A DNA stretch of 58,005 nt from an uncultured Myxococcales bacterium (GCA_937872925.1 CALMUT010000035.1:1-58005); one strand, 5' to 3'. Positions 33,627 through 42,248 are shown, counted from the stretch's first letter. Made by a program: numbers and translations. Notes: generated by a model not told the origin, from the sequence alone.

Positions 33627-33749
33627 GCAGCCAAAGCCAACCGCCCAGCCCAGGGCAGGCGGCCCACGAAGACTGCTGCAAGAGCGAGAAACTGGTGCCG
33701 TGAGGGCGGTTCTGCCACACTGAAGTGGTCTGCTTACGGGACTACTCTG

Positions 33750-34667
33750 ATGCGAAAACCGAAAGTCGCTTTCGTCGGGACCGGGGGAGCAGCACGTGGG
33801 ATCGCCCATTTGGGTGTGCTCAAAGCGTGCGAGGAACTAGGCATCTATCCCGAGATCTTCGTGGGTGCGAGTGCCGGCGCCATCGTGGGCGCGACTTATG
33901 GTCAAGGCATCGGCCTCGACGTGCTGCTCGACGGCTATCGCTTGCCGTGGAAAAGACGCCACTCGGGCCCGCGTTTTCACATGCACACGTTCTTTGGTGC
34001 ACCGCGCATGGTGGATCTATTTGACCCCGGATACCTCAGTTCCGGACTGTTTTCTGCAGACAAGTTGGAGCGCTACCTCGCCAAGATCCTGCCCGTAAAC
34101 GACTTCCGAAAAGTCGAGAGCCGGATCTTGGTCACGGCCGTGGACATCGACCGCTCCGAGCGAGTGCTTTTCGGCAAGGGGTTTGACGCGGAGACCCCCA
34201 TCAGCCGCGCGGTTGCGGCGAGTTGTTGTGTCCCGGGACTGTTCCGACCCTACGAAATAGGCGGGCGCTATCATCTCGACGGTGAAGTGGCCCGGACGCT
34301 GTCGGCAGACGTCGCCGTGGAAGCTGGCGCCGATGTAGTGATCATCTCCAACATCTACCGGCCGGCCGCGCCTGGAGGACGTCGAAGCGTGGCGCGGCGC
34401 GGGCCCCTTGCCGTGATCAACCAATCCTTGAACATTCTGCTCACGGAAAAGGAACGCCGCGGGCTGGACCTGTACTCGCATACGCACCCGCGCTGCCACT
34501 TCATTGACATTGCCCCGGACATTGGTCGATTCGGCTACCTGAACCGATTTGCGGCGCGCTCCCTCGTCATGCGCGGTTACCGCGCCGCCCTGCAGGCACT
34601 CGTGGTTGCCAAGGAACAAGGTGCGTTCGACGTCCTAGGGCAGGCCCAAGTAAGGCCGCCGAACTGA
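33750..34667 (+). CDS. Patatin-like phospholipase
   Basis: A 305-residue patatin-domain serine hydrolase. Oxyanion loop FVGTGGAARGIAHLG (a GTGGAARG variant of GGGxRG), nucleophile Ser41 in GASAG, and Asp177 in HLDGEV complete the Ser-Asp dyad. No signal peptide, so it is cytosolic, acting on acyl esters of phospholipids or lipids. Bacterial homologues include both housekeeping lipases and effectors; no secretion signal or effector neighbours are seen. It ends at a bidirectional terminator shared with the opposite-strand genes. Confidence 0.9.
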   Translation: MRKPKVAFVGTGGAARGIAHLGVLKACEELGIYPEIFVGASAGAIVGATYGQGIGLDVLLDGYRLPWKRRHSGPRFHMHTFFGAPRMVDLFDPGYLSSGLFSADKLERYLAKILPVNDFRKVESRILVTAVDIDRSERVLFGKGFDAETPISRAVAASCCVPGLFRPYEIGGRYHLDGEVARTLSADVAVEAGADVVIISNIYRPAAPGGRRSVARRGPLAVINQSLNILLTEKERRGLDLYSHTHPRCHFIDIAPDIGRFGYLNRFAARSLVMRGYRAALQALVVAKEQGAFDVLGQAQVRPPN

Positions 34668-34678
34668 GCGGAGGGCGG

Positions 34679-34702
34679 AGAAAACGGCTAAGCCGGTTTT
34701 CT
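34679..34702. terminator. Bidirectional intrinsic terminator
   Basis: AGAAAAC, GGC, loop TAA, GCC, one bulged G, GTTTTCT. The A-rich and T-rich arms pair with each other, so each strand ends in a T run: a classic shared terminator between convergent genes (patatin on +, zinc-ribbon protein on -). Confidence 0.75.
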
Positions 34703-35462
34703 AACGCGCCAGAATATTGCAGCTGACGCCGTCGAGGTTGCGATGGTCGTCGCCCGTTTCCGGGCGGGCTTGCCAAATCGCACGGCCAAAGGTGTCCGAG
34801 AAGGCGTAACTCAAGCGCAGCGGTTGCTTGGAGGGCAGCCCGGAGGCAACTGCTGCGCGCCAAGCGGCGCTCACGGGGCACGCCGGATCCGGCGCGGCTC
34901 TGTCCGTTTCACTGCCCGTTGTCTCTTCGCTGCTTTGCCCGTCCAGCGAGCGTTTCACCCGATAACGCTCGGCGGCCACCGGCTGCCCCGGACCGAGCCG
35001 GGCCTTGGGCTTGGCAAAGGTGGCAGTCAGCTGCGCAGACGGTTCCAGCTTTCCCGAGGACACCGCAGAAATTTCGAGGCGGACCAAGGCCGCTTCGCGG
35101 TGCCAACTGCGGGCCTTCCGCCAGGCGTCGCTGAGCGCCTGGTCGGGGTCCAGGCTTGTGGCGACGACGGCGCTTGCGCTCGGCTCTGGCGGCGGAGGCG
35201 CACTTGCGGCGGAACCAACTTCCGGCTGCGGGCCGAGCGTCCAATACAGGATCGCGGCGCCGGCAGTGAGCACAGAGATGCTCAGGATGATGACCGGGAT
35301 CATGGAGCGCCTCGAACGCTGCGGACGGGCTACCACCCCGCGCCGCGGCTGCGGCGCCGTGCTTTGGCCGAAGTCCGGCAGCATTTCGCCGCAGGTGGGG
35401 CAACGCCCTCCGCCGGTAGAGACGAAGCCTTGGCACGCCGGGCATTGAGGATGCACGTTCAC
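34701..35462 (-). CDS. Zinc-ribbon single-pass membrane protein
   Basis: A 253-residue protein. Residues 5-24 form a zinc ribbon (CPAC ... CPTCGE). A membrane helix follows at about 54-75 (MIPVIILSISVLTAGAAILY), then a Pro/Ser linker and a beta-rich extracytoplasmic domain with two cysteines (DPACPVSAAW and GVSCNILAR) that may pair. Zinc-ribbon heads in such proteins are common in Myxococcota; function unknown. The ATG overlaps the upstream lipoprotein stop by four bases, so the two are co-translated. Confidence 0.75.
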   Translation of the reverse strand: MNVHPQCPACQGFVSTGGGRCPTCGEMLPDFGQSTAPQPRRGVVARPQRSRRSMIPVIILSISVLTAGAAILYWTLGPQPEVGSAASAPPPPEPSASAVVATSLDPDQALSDAWRKARSWHREAALVRLEISAVSSGKLEPSAQLTATFAKPKARLGPGQPVAAERYRVKRSLDGQSSEETTGSETDRAAPDPACPVSAAWRAAVASGLPSKQPLRLSYAFSDTFGRAIWQARPETGDDHRNLDGVSCNILAR

Positions 35463-36103
35463 GGTAGCTGGAAGTCCTCGACTATTTCGACCACGGAGAA
35501 GCCGCCGTCACTCGGGCGCAGCACGAAACTGACTTCGTCACCGAAGACCCGTGTGCGTCCCACCCGCGGCGTGGATATGAAGACCCGCACGAGCACGTCG
35601 TCGCCTTGCACGACGCGGGGAACGCTGCGACCCTTACCCAACCCGGGAAGGTCTTCGGCGCGGTAGGTTTCGACGTCGGCTTGGCGGTAGAGGGAGTTGA
35701 TGCTGAGTTTGGAGTAGTCCACGCGCGCCATGCGCGTTTGCATGAAGTGGCGCGCCCGCTGGCGGCCTCCCGTCGGACCTGTGTTGAACCAGGCTTGCTC
35801 GTCAATGATGGGCTCGAGTTCACGAAACGAGCCGCGCAACATGAGTTCGAGAAACCTGCGGGCGGTTTTCCGAGCCAAGGACGTGTCTGGAGGCGTGGTC
35901 AATTGGGCGACTCCTGCGCCGGTGACGGCCGACTGCGCGGCGGCAGGCAGTTCGGGAGCACGATCGATCGCCACGCCGGGCGCGCGCCGTGGCGCTTCCT
36001 CAGGCTCGGACTGCGTTTCGAACTGAAGTGCCCGACCCGAAGCGCATCCAATTGACAGGGAGGCCAGCAACAGGAAAGCGGGCTGCGGCGCGATGCCGCA
36101 CAT
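35459..36103 (-). CDS. Lipoprotein with NTF2-like mature part
   Basis: About 214 residues from ATG 36103 (MCGIAPQPAFLLLASLSIGC, lipobox LSIGC). The mature part starts with a Glu/Pro-rich linker, then ARRFLELMLRGSFRELEPII and a long set of strands including DDVLVRVFISTPRVGRTRVF and GGFSVVEIVEDFQLP, compatible with an NTF2-like fold. Frames open further upstream (36118 GTG, 36157 ATG) and would overlap the amidotransferase gene. It overlaps the zinc-ribbon gene (ATGA). Similar in plan to the lipoprotein at 33111, but I see no clear sequence identity. Confidence 0.7.
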   Translation of the reverse strand: MCGIAPQPAFLLLASLSIGCASGRALQFETQSEPEEAPRRAPGVAIDRAPELPAAAQSAVTGAGVAQLTTPPDTSLARKTARRFLELMLRGSFRELEPIIDEQAWFNTGPTGGRQRARHFMQTRMARVDYSKLSINSLYRQADVETYRAEDLPGLGKGRSVPRVVQGDDVLVRVFISTPRVGRTRVFGDEVSFVLRPSDGGFSVVEIVEDFQLP

Positions 36104-36131
36104 ACGTGGCGGCACCCATCCTGTGGCGGGA

Positions 36132-36962
36132 CTAGAGCGGTTCGATTTGCGGGTCATCCGTGCGCGTCATGGTGACGATGCACGGTCCTTCGACGGCTGT
36201 CCAGTTCGCCGGGACGCTGCCGAGTTCTGAAGCGATTAGCGAAAAGCGCGTGCTCTCGATGCTGGGGATCCGCGTCTTTCTCAAGGTCTCTTCCCCAAGG
36301 AGCTCCTCGACGTCGTGGCGCCCCCGCAGCACTCGGTAGGCCATGGTGCCGTTGCGATGCACAGCGACCATGTGTTCGCCGTTGGTCACCAAGATGTCCC
36401 CGCGATTAGGCGAATGGCCTTCCTCCGCACTGAGTCGATCCACCAGCGCGATGGACGAGCGCAAGGCTTGGGCGACGGCGTCCGGGCCGACGTGGGGCTC
36501 GTTCAGGCGACCTGCGTCGTGCAGAAACGACAAGAACAAGTAGAAAAACATCTCGCTGTCCGTATCGCCGCGCACGTTGCGCCGCAAAAACTCCGGCTGA
36601 GACTCCAGAAGTCGGTCACGAAGCTGCTCGAAGCCCACGATGGTTCCGGTCTGAGCAAAAAGCCAGGAGCGGTAGCGGAAAGGGTGGGTGTTTTCCGTGC
36701 GCAATGCGCCGACGGTGGCACGCCGCACGTGTCCGAGGAGGACGTCCGTGCGCACGTTTTCAGCAGCTTCGGATAGGTCGATGCTCGGGCGTTCGTCGAT
36801 GGGGCGCCGGCGCAGTAGCACCTCGCCGGACTGATAAAACCCCAGTCCCCAGCCGACCGGCTGCCCGGGTTCCGTTGCGATGGTCAGGGTGGGGGCGTGG
36901 AGTGCCAGCACCCGAGCCCCCAAATCCGCTCGGTTTCCGATGAATGCGAACATGCGCGCCAT
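36132..36962 (-). CDS. Class II glutamine amidotransferase-like protein lacking the N-terminal Cys
   Basis: A 276-residue protein with the class II (Ntn) amidotransferase fold as in YafJ-type proteins: GWGLGFYQSGEVLLRRRPI, LLGHVRRATVGALRTENTHP, LFAQTGTIVGFEQ and RGDTDSEMFFYLFLSFL are family landmarks. True enzymes start Met-Cys, and the cysteine becomes the N-terminal nucleophile after Met removal. Here the start reads MARMFAFIGN, with Ala at position 2 (or Phe if Met4 is used). So glutaminase activity is doubtful. A GGGAGA site precedes the ATG. The fold call is good; function unknown. Confidence 0.8.
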   Translation of the reverse strand: MARMFAFIGNRADLGARVLALHAPTLTIATEPGQPVGWGLGFYQSGEVLLRRRPIDERPSIDLSEAAENVRTDVLLGHVRRATVGALRTENTHPFRYRSWLFAQTGTIVGFEQLRDRLLESQPEFLRRNVRGDTDSEMFFYLFLSFLHDAGRLNEPHVGPDAVAQALRSSIALVDRLSAEEGHSPNRGDILVTNGEHMVAVHRNGTMAYRVLRGRHDVEELLGEETLRKTRIPSIESTRFSLIASELGSVPANWTAVEGPCIVTMTRTDDPQIEPL

Positions 36963-37170
36963 TCAGGTTCTCCCAAGCTCCATAGATCCAACGACGTAGT
37001 TCGATAGCATGATCTGAGATGAGGGGTTTGTCACTTCGTGTGGCCCCGCTTCAGGGTCACAAACGAGCCCGCCTCCCGGCACGCGTCAAGCGCTCACCCA
37101 TGAGACGCACGAATGGGCACAAAGATTCCCGGGTTTTCGCGGCTCCATCCGAGAGAGTAGAGTCTGCCCC

Positions 37171-37908
37171 GTGGATCAACAGGAATTCAAAGAGCGACTG
37201 CTAAAAATCATGGAGTCCAAGCACCACGCTGCTTGGTCTGCGTTTACCAGCGGCCAGGTCCAACGCGACAAGCTGCACATCCACTTGGAGCAAGAGTACG
37301 CCACTTACGTGCGCGATTTCCCGGTCTTGGTTGCCCGTGCGTACGTGAACTGCCCCATCGCAAGCGTGCGCCGCGAGCTGATCGAGAACGTGTATGAGGA
37401 GGAAACTGGTGGCCTCGCCGCTGGACGCCCTCATCCGGAGCTATTTCTGGAGGTCCCGCGCGGACTCGCCATGGACCTGTCTCGCTTCGAAGCAGTGCAG
37501 CTTCTGCCCGCATCGGCGCGGTACCGCGCATTCCTCGACGCCGCCACCGCCTCAGATTGGGATGTCGGAGCCGCGGTGACGACGCTATTCGTGGAGGGCA
37601 CCCGCTACGAGCGAGGAGAGCTCGAGCCCGACGCTCCAAAGCGACCGCAGCCGCCGCTGGAGAAGCACCCACTTGTCCTGCACTACGGCCTCTCGGTGGA
37701 AGCCCTCGCCCTGACCCGCGCCCATCGGAAGGTCGAGGGTGAGCATCGCGCGGCGGCGTGGCGAACGTTGCTTGGCTCCGTGGCGCCGGATCGGCGACAG
37801 GCCGTCGTCGACGCGGTCGCTGGCGCGCTCCGGCACTGGCTCTTGTACCGAGACGGTGTGGCCGCGGCGTGCGGCGTGCCGAACGTCGCGAGCGGGGCGG
37901 CGCCGTGA
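37171..37908 (+). CDS. Haem-oxygenase-fold (PqqC/TenA/CADD-like) candidate diiron oxidase
   Basis: A 245-residue all-helical protein of the PqqC/TenA/HDO type. Possible metal ligands E78 and H88 (VYEEETGGLAAGRPHPELF), E142 (FVEGTRY) and H185, E189, H192 (AHRKVEGEHRAAAW) resemble the E/H/E...H/D/H set of diiron HDO enzymes such as chlamydial CADD. Many PqqC-like proteins, in contrast, are cofactorless. The reaction is unknown. Starts at GTG 37171, exactly seven bases after TAGAGT (37158-37163), with no ribosome site, so the mRNA may be leaderless. The GTGA overlap with the next gene makes a two-gene unit. Confidence 0.7.
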   Translation: MDQQEFKERLLKIMESKHHAAWSAFTSGQVQRDKLHIHLEQEYATYVRDFPVLVARAYVNCPIASVRRELIENVYEEETGGLAAGRPHPELFLEVPRGLAMDLSRFEAVQLLPASARYRAFLDAATASDWDVGAAVTTLFVEGTRYERGELEPDAPKRPQPPLEKHPLVLHYGLSVEALALTRAHRKVEGEHRAAAWRTLLGSVAPDRRQAVVDAVAGALRHWLLYRDGVAAACGVPNVASGAAP

Positions 37909-38606
37909 CCCGGGCTTTTGTCGCTGGCGCCACGGGCTACACGGGACGGGAAGTGGTGGCCGCCTTATGCGAACGCGAGATAGAGACGACTGCGCATGTG
38001 CGCCCGGATTCGAAGCGCATCGAGGAATTTCGCAAGGAGTTTGTCGGCCTTGGCGCAACTGTGGACGTCAGTGAATGGCAAGCTGACATACTGTCGAATC
38101 GCTTGCGCGCATTGGCGCCGGACTACGTGTTTGCGTTGCTGGGCACGACCAAAAAGCGGATGGCTGCGTCAAGTGCGGACGAGAGCTACGACAGCGTCGA
38201 CTACGGCCTCAGCGCGATGCTGCTACGGGCGGCAATGCAGTGCGAGGTGGTGCCTCGCTTTGTGTACCTCTCCGCTGCTGGGGTCACCGCGCAATCCCGC
38301 GGCGCGTACTACAAGGCGCGCGCTCGCATGGAGGCTGAGTTGGTCGCTTCCGGGGCCCCCTACGTTATCGCGCGGCCGAGCTTCATCACTGGCGACCGCA
38401 GCGAGCCGAGGCCAGGGGAATCCGTGGGCGCCGCGCTGGCAGACGCCGCGCTGGGCGTGGTTTCCGCGTTCGGCGGGCGCCGGGTGGCGCAGCGCTATCG
38501 TTCGATGACTGCAAGGCAGCTGGCCCAGGGGCTGGTGCGCAGCGTGCTTCGGGTCAGCGGGCATGGGGTGATCCTGGAAGCTGAAGACTTACGGCGCATC
38601 GACTGA
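37905..38606 (+). CDS. NAD(P)-binding SDR-type protein
   Basis: A 233-residue atypical short-chain dehydrogenase-like protein. The N-terminus has AFVAGATGYTGREVVAALCE, a GxxGxxG dinucleotide loop. Later motifs: FALLGTTKKRM, RFVYLSAAGVTAQSRGAYYK (the YxxxK pattern Y-Y-K-A is partly kept) and VIARPSFITGDR. It resembles NmrA/HTATIP2-like proteins. The GTG start overlaps the preceding stop (GTGA). As partner of the HDO-like protein it could supply reducing equivalents or process the product, which is inference. Confidence 0.8.
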   Translation: MTRAFVAGATGYTGREVVAALCEREIETTAHVRPDSKRIEEFRKEFVGLGATVDVSEWQADILSNRLRALAPDYVFALLGTTKKRMAASSADESYDSVDYGLSAMLLRAAMQCEVVPRFVYLSAAGVTAQSRGAYYKARARMEAELVASGAPYVIARPSFITGDRSEPRPGESVGAALADAALGVVSAFGGRRVAQRYRSMTARQLAQGLVRSVLRVSGHGVILEAEDLRRID

Positions 38607-38718
38607 GCCGGCAGGGGGCGCGCCGCGGGGGCTGGCGCGTGGGACTGGGACGCGGCCGGGAAGCGGCCGGGATGCGGGGCCCCAGGCTTGCTTGGGATTT
38701 GTGATAGCCTGCGCCGCG

Positions 38719-39516
38719 ATGAAACGATTCGGCATCTGGATGGCTGCCTGTGTGGCGGTGGGGTCGGTCGCTTGTGGGGCGGTGTATCCGGAACTCAACG
38801 CTCCCGTGCGCCCGGCGGGCGCGGGTCCGCTGACGCCGCCTCCGCCGGAAGACATGTACTTCTTGCGATTTGCAGGCGCCGAGATCCCTCCGAAAACCCG
38901 TGACGGGCGAAAATGGGACGCTGTTGGCGGCGATGCGCCCGACCCGTTCGCGAAGCTCTTCATCGACGACAAGGAGCTGTTCCGGACGCCGGTGCAGGCG
39001 AACACCCTCGCGCCGACCTGGCTGGACGCGGAGCGTGCCAACTATCGCGTGGCCAAGGGGAGTCGCGTGCGCGTGGAGGTGTGGGACTCGAACGCGCTGA
39101 CGCACCAACCCATCTGCGTCAAGAAACTGCATTCCTTGCACGGTCAGGTATCCCCGGATCCGATGGAGATCACCTGCGACAGTGGGGCCAAGGTGCGGCT
39201 GCGGATCGAAAAGGCGCACGCCGTGCTTGGTCTTGGATTCTCCTACGAGCTGCGCACGCGTGACGTGTACGTCACCCGGGTTGTGAAAGAGTCTCCCGCT
39301 GGGCGCGTGGGATTGCTGTCCGGGGACCAGCTCGTAAATATCCACGGCAAGTCTGCCCGGGACATGCAAGATGGTGAAGCAAAGAGCCTGATCAACACCC
39401 ACAGCCGAACCGGGCTCAGCTTGACGATCAAGCATGGCGATGGCTCGACGGTGGACGTGACCCTCAAAGAGGGACCGATCTATCCGGTGAAGTCCGACGA
39501 CATTCCGATCCCCTGA
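38719..39516 (+). CDS. Lipoprotein with C2-like and PDZ domains
   Basis: A 265-residue lipoprotein: signal peptide MKRFGIWMAACVAVGSVACG with lipobox. Residues about 45-150 resemble a C2 domain (DPFAKLFIDDKELFRTPVQA followed by NTLAPTWLD, like the eukaryotic pattern DPY...NTLNPVW). A PDZ domain follows (VYVTRVVKESPAGRVGLLSG; QLVNIHGKSARDMQ). C2 domains bind membranes or Ca2+, PDZ domains bind C-termini; no protease domain is present. TAGCCT (38705-38710) lies eight bases before the ATG with no ribosome site. A frame open from 38692 is not used because it starts before the signal peptide. Confidence 0.75.
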   Translation: MKRFGIWMAACVAVGSVACGAVYPELNAPVRPAGAGPLTPPPPEDMYFLRFAGAEIPPKTRDGRKWDAVGGDAPDPFAKLFIDDKELFRTPVQANTLAPTWLDAERANYRVAKGSRVRVEVWDSNALTHQPICVKKLHSLHGQVSPDPMEITCDSGAKVRLRIEKAHAVLGLGFSYELRTRDVYVTRVVKESPAGRVGLLSGDQLVNIHGKSARDMQDGEAKSLINTHSRTGLSLTIKHGDGSTVDVTLKEGPIYPVKSDDIPIP

Positions 39517-39554
39517 GCTTGACGCCAAACGGCGCTGCTCCCATTCATTGTCCT

Positions 39555-40403
39555 ATGAACACCCCAGCGTCGCCGATTGTGGTCGTCGAAGCGGACCGGC
39601 CCGTCCTGGCAGTGACGGGCGCGGACCGTCAGACCTGGCTGAACGGCATCGTGAGCTGTGATCTGACGAATTTGACGGCTGGCGGCGCGTACGGATTGCT
39701 CCTGAGCAAGCAGGGCAAGATCCAGACGGACCTGGATGTGATCGTCGGCGATGGCGCGCTCTATTTGAGCTTGGCTCCGGGCAAAGCAGCGGAGACCCTT
39801 GCCACCTTGGATCGCATGTTGATCATGGAGGACGCGGAAATCGTCGACCGCAGTGATGACCTTCTAGCGATCCGGATTCATGGGCGGGGAGGGGACGCTT
39901 GGCTCAAGGCCCACGGCGCAGCGGTGGCGTCAGGCGCCGTGGACTTCACCGGTATAGGCGGACACGCGGCCATCGTTCACCGTAGCGAGTTGGAAGCTCT
40001 GCAGCCGCATCACGACCGGGAAGGGTGGACCCGCCTACGGGTCGAGCGGGGCTTCGGCGTGTATGGAGTCGACTACGATCTCGCGGACAACCCCCATGAA
40101 GCCGCATTGGATCGTTGCGCGATCAGCTTTTCTAAGGGCTGTTACCTAGGTCAGGAAGTCGTCTGCATGCAGGACATGCGCGGCAAGTTGAAGCGACGGC
40201 TCTCCATCCTCGAGTTGTCGGCGCCCGGCGTGGCGGCCCCCGCGGCGGTGCTCCAAGGCGGCACGGACGTCGGGGAAGTGCGCAGCGTGAGCCCCGACGG
40301 GAAGCTGTGCTTGGCGCGTATTTCCGCGCCCCACTTCGAAATCGGAACCGTGCTCAGCGTCGCTGACGAGCGCGCAGTGGTAGTCGGCCCTAAAGGGGCA
40401 TGA
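39555..40403 (+). CDS. ygfZ: YgfZ/GcvT-domain tetrahydrofolate-dependent Fe-S protein
   Basis: A 282-residue protein with the YgfZ signature KGCYLGQEVVCMQDMRGKLK, including the key Cys, and a folate-binding GcvT-like fold (TWLNGIVSCDLTNLTAGGAY). YgfZ helps maintain certain Fe-S enzymes (such as MiaB) in a folate-dependent way. The ATG at 39555 is preferred over 39519 because the first strand begins just after it. Ends ATGA-overlapped with the cysteine synthase gene. Confidence 0.9.
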   Translation: MNTPASPIVVVEADRPVLAVTGADRQTWLNGIVSCDLTNLTAGGAYGLLLSKQGKIQTDLDVIVGDGALYLSLAPGKAAETLATLDRMLIMEDAEIVDRSDDLLAIRIHGRGGDAWLKAHGAAVASGAVDFTGIGGHAAIVHRSELEALQPHHDREGWTRLRVERGFGVYGVDYDLADNPHEAALDRCAISFSKGCYLGQEVVCMQDMRGKLKRRLSILELSAPGVAAPAAVLQGGTDVGEVRSVSPDGKLCLARISAPHFEIGTVLSVADERAVVVGPKGA

Positions 40404-41368
40404 TAGCGTCGCCGAACATGGCGAAAACGCCGCCTCCGCCCCAATACAAACGCAGCGAGAGTGGTTTTCGGATCGCCGAAAGCGCCCTAGCCATGGTCGG
40501 TGCCACTCCGCTGGTCCGTCTCGCGCGGCTCAGCCCCGACGGCGGGGCCTCGGTTTGGGGCAAAGCGGAATTCACGAACCCCGGGGGCAGCGTCAAGGAT
40601 CGCCCTGCGTTGCATATGGTTTTGGCCGCGGAGCGGGAGGGCACGTTGTCGCCGGGGGCGACGATGATTGAGGCGACCAGCGGCAACACCGGCATCAGTT
40701 TGGCCATGATCGCGGCTGTGCGAGGGTATCGCTGCGTTTTGGTCATGCCGGAGGACATGAGCCTGGAGCGGCGCTACATCCTGCGGGCCTATGGCGCGGA
40801 AATCGTGCTGACGCCAGCGCTCGACGGCATGGCAGGTGCGGTGCAGCGCGCGGCTGCGCTGCTCGCCGAAACAGAGCGCGGGTTCATGCCGAGCCAGTTC
40901 GAAAATCCCGAAAACCCGAAGAGCCACGAGACCACCACGGCGCTCGAACTCCTCGAGCAGGCAGGCCCCGGGCTTTCGGCTTTCGTCGCAGGGATGGGCA
41001 CCGGCGGCACGGTCACGGGCACCGGTCGCGTGTTGAAGCGCCGGGATGCGAAAATCCGAGTGATCGCCGTCGAGCCACAGTCCAGCGCCGTGCTCAGTGG
41101 CAAGTCCCCGGGCATGCACGGGATCCAGGGCATGGGGGCAGGTTTCGTCCCGGCCATCGTCGATCGCAGCGTGATCGACGAAATCGTGACCGTCAGCGAC
41201 GTCGCCGCGGAACGCATGGCGCGCCGGCTTGCTCGGGAAGAGGGGCTGTTGGTCGGGCCAAGCTCTGGAGCAAACGTGCACGCCGCTGTGGAAGTCGCCA
41301 AGACCCTGCCCGAGAGCGCGCGCGTGGCGACGGTGCTGTGTGACTCGGGCGAGCGCTATCTCTTTTAA
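40400..41368 (+). CDS. cysK: Cysteine synthase (O-acetylserine sulfhydrylase)
   Basis: A 322-residue fold-type II PLP enzyme. K66 in NPGGSVKDRPA forms the Schiff base; EATSGNTGISLAMIA is the substrate loop; GMGTGGTVTGTGRVLKRRDA binds the PLP phosphate; PSSGANVHAAVEVA is typical of CysK/CysM. It makes cysteine from O-acetylserine and sulfide. CysK or CysM cannot be told apart surely. ATGA overlap with ygfZ couples a cysteine-producing and a Fe-S maintenance gene, which makes sense. Converges with the PaaG-like gene. Confidence 0.9.
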   Translation: MIASPNMAKTPPPPQYKRSESGFRIAESALAMVGATPLVRLARLSPDGGASVWGKAEFTNPGGSVKDRPALHMVLAAEREGTLSPGATMIEATSGNTGISLAMIAAVRGYRCVLVMPEDMSLERRYILRAYGAEIVLTPALDGMAGAVQRAAALLAETERGFMPSQFENPENPKSHETTTALELLEQAGPGLSAFVAGMGTGGTVTGTGRVLKRRDAKIRVIAVEPQSSAVLSGKSPGMHGIQGMGAGFVPAIVDRSVIDEIVTVSDVAAERMARRLAREEGLLVGPSSGANVHAAVEVAKTLPESARVATVLCDSGERYLF

Positions 41369-41379
41369 GAAGCGCGGGC

Positions 41380-42159
41380 CTACTTGCCTTGGAACTTGGG
41401 CTCGCGGCGCTGCGCCCAGGCCTGCACGCCTTCCATCATGTCTTCGGAAGCCAGGAGCCTGAGTTGCCCAGACTTCTCTCGCGTCAGAGCGTCTTCGATG
41501 GATCCACGGAAGCTCTCACGCACGCTGTGCCGGATTTGTGCGAGGGCCAACGGCGGGCCCTTGGCCAACTCCGATGCCAGCGCTTGCGCTGTCGACAGCA
41601 TGGAGTCCGGGCCCACGACGCGGTTCGTCAACCCAAGGGAAAGCGCTAGCTCCGCCTCGATCTTGCTTCCAAGCAGCAGCATTTCCATCGCGCGCCCCAG
41701 CCCCACGAGCCGCGGCAACCAGAAGGTTCCGCCCCCGTCCGGCATCAAGCCGATTTTGACGAACTTCTCCTGCAGGTACGCCCGGGTGCTCATGACGCGC
41801 AAGTCGCAAGCCAGGGCCAGATCTGCGCCGAAGCCCACGGCGGGCCCATCGATGGCGGCCACGAAAGGTTTCGGTGCGGAAACGATGGCGCGGATCAGGA
41901 CGTGGAACTCGTCGAGCCGCTGCTCCATGTTCACGTCAGTCTCGGACAGGGCCGACTTCAGATCGGCGCCAGAGCAGAAACTCTCGCCCGCACCTGCAAG
42001 CACGACTGCACGTACCGCAGGATCTTGAGCCACGTTCTGCAGGGCATTGCCGAGCGCCACGACCAGTTCTCGATTGAGCGCGTTCTTGCTGTCGGGGCGA
42101 TTGAGGGTCAGCGTCGCGACGGCGTCGGAGTTGCTGACTAAAAGCGGGGGCTGGCTCAC
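41380..42159 (-). CDS. PaaG-like enoyl-CoA isomerase/hydratase
   Basis: A 259-residue crotonase-fold protein. The first catalytic position reads GFGADLALACDL, with Asp rather than Glu, and the second segment reads KIGLMPDGGGTFWLPRLVGL, the PaaG (ring-1,2-epoxyphenylacetyl-CoA isomerase) pattern PDxGGTW-LPR. So isomerase chemistry is more likely than plain hydration. Start: an upstream in-frame TTG (42195) is the first three bases of a TTGACA box, so I use GTG 42159 (VSQPPLLVSNSD), which lies six bases after the -10-like CAGCCT. No phenylacetate genes are nearby. Confidence 0.8.
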   Translation of the reverse strand: MSQPPLLVSNSDAVATLTLNRPDSKNALNRELVVALGNALQNVAQDPAVRAVVLAGAGESFCSGADLKSALSETDVNMEQRLDEFHVLIRAIVSAPKPFVAAIDGPAVGFGADLALACDLRVMSTRAYLQEKFVKIGLMPDGGGTFWLPRLVGLGRAMEMLLLGSKIEAELALSLGLTNRVVGPDSMLSTAQALASELAKGPPLALAQIRHSVRESFRGSIEDALTREKSGQLRLLASEDMMEGVQAWAQRREPKFQGK

Positions 42160-42165
42160 GGCGTT

Positions 42166-42195
42166 AGGCTGGCGTCGGACGTCGTGGGCTGTCAA
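42166..42195 (-). promoter_or_regulatory. Promoter of the PaaG-like gene, apparently leaderless
   Basis: On the minus strand TTGACA (42195-42190) is followed by 18 bases and CAGCCT (42171-42166). The GTG start at 42159 is six bases further, so transcription would begin at or next to the start codon. Confidence 0.5.
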
Positions 42196-42248
42196 GCCGA
42201 CGCGCAGCAGCGCACGCGGGGTTTGCGCTCCGGGACAAAGGGGACTAC

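Noticed and set aside
33638..33710. AACCGCCC ... GGGCGGTT inverted repeat between the lipoprotein and patatin genes.
   Set aside because: The arms are 57 bases apart with little internal pairing; likely chance in GC-rich DNA.
33750..34667. Patatin as an anti-phage effector.
   Set aside because: No nucleotide-cyclase, sensor or other defence gene is next to it; neighbours are lipoproteins and a terminator.
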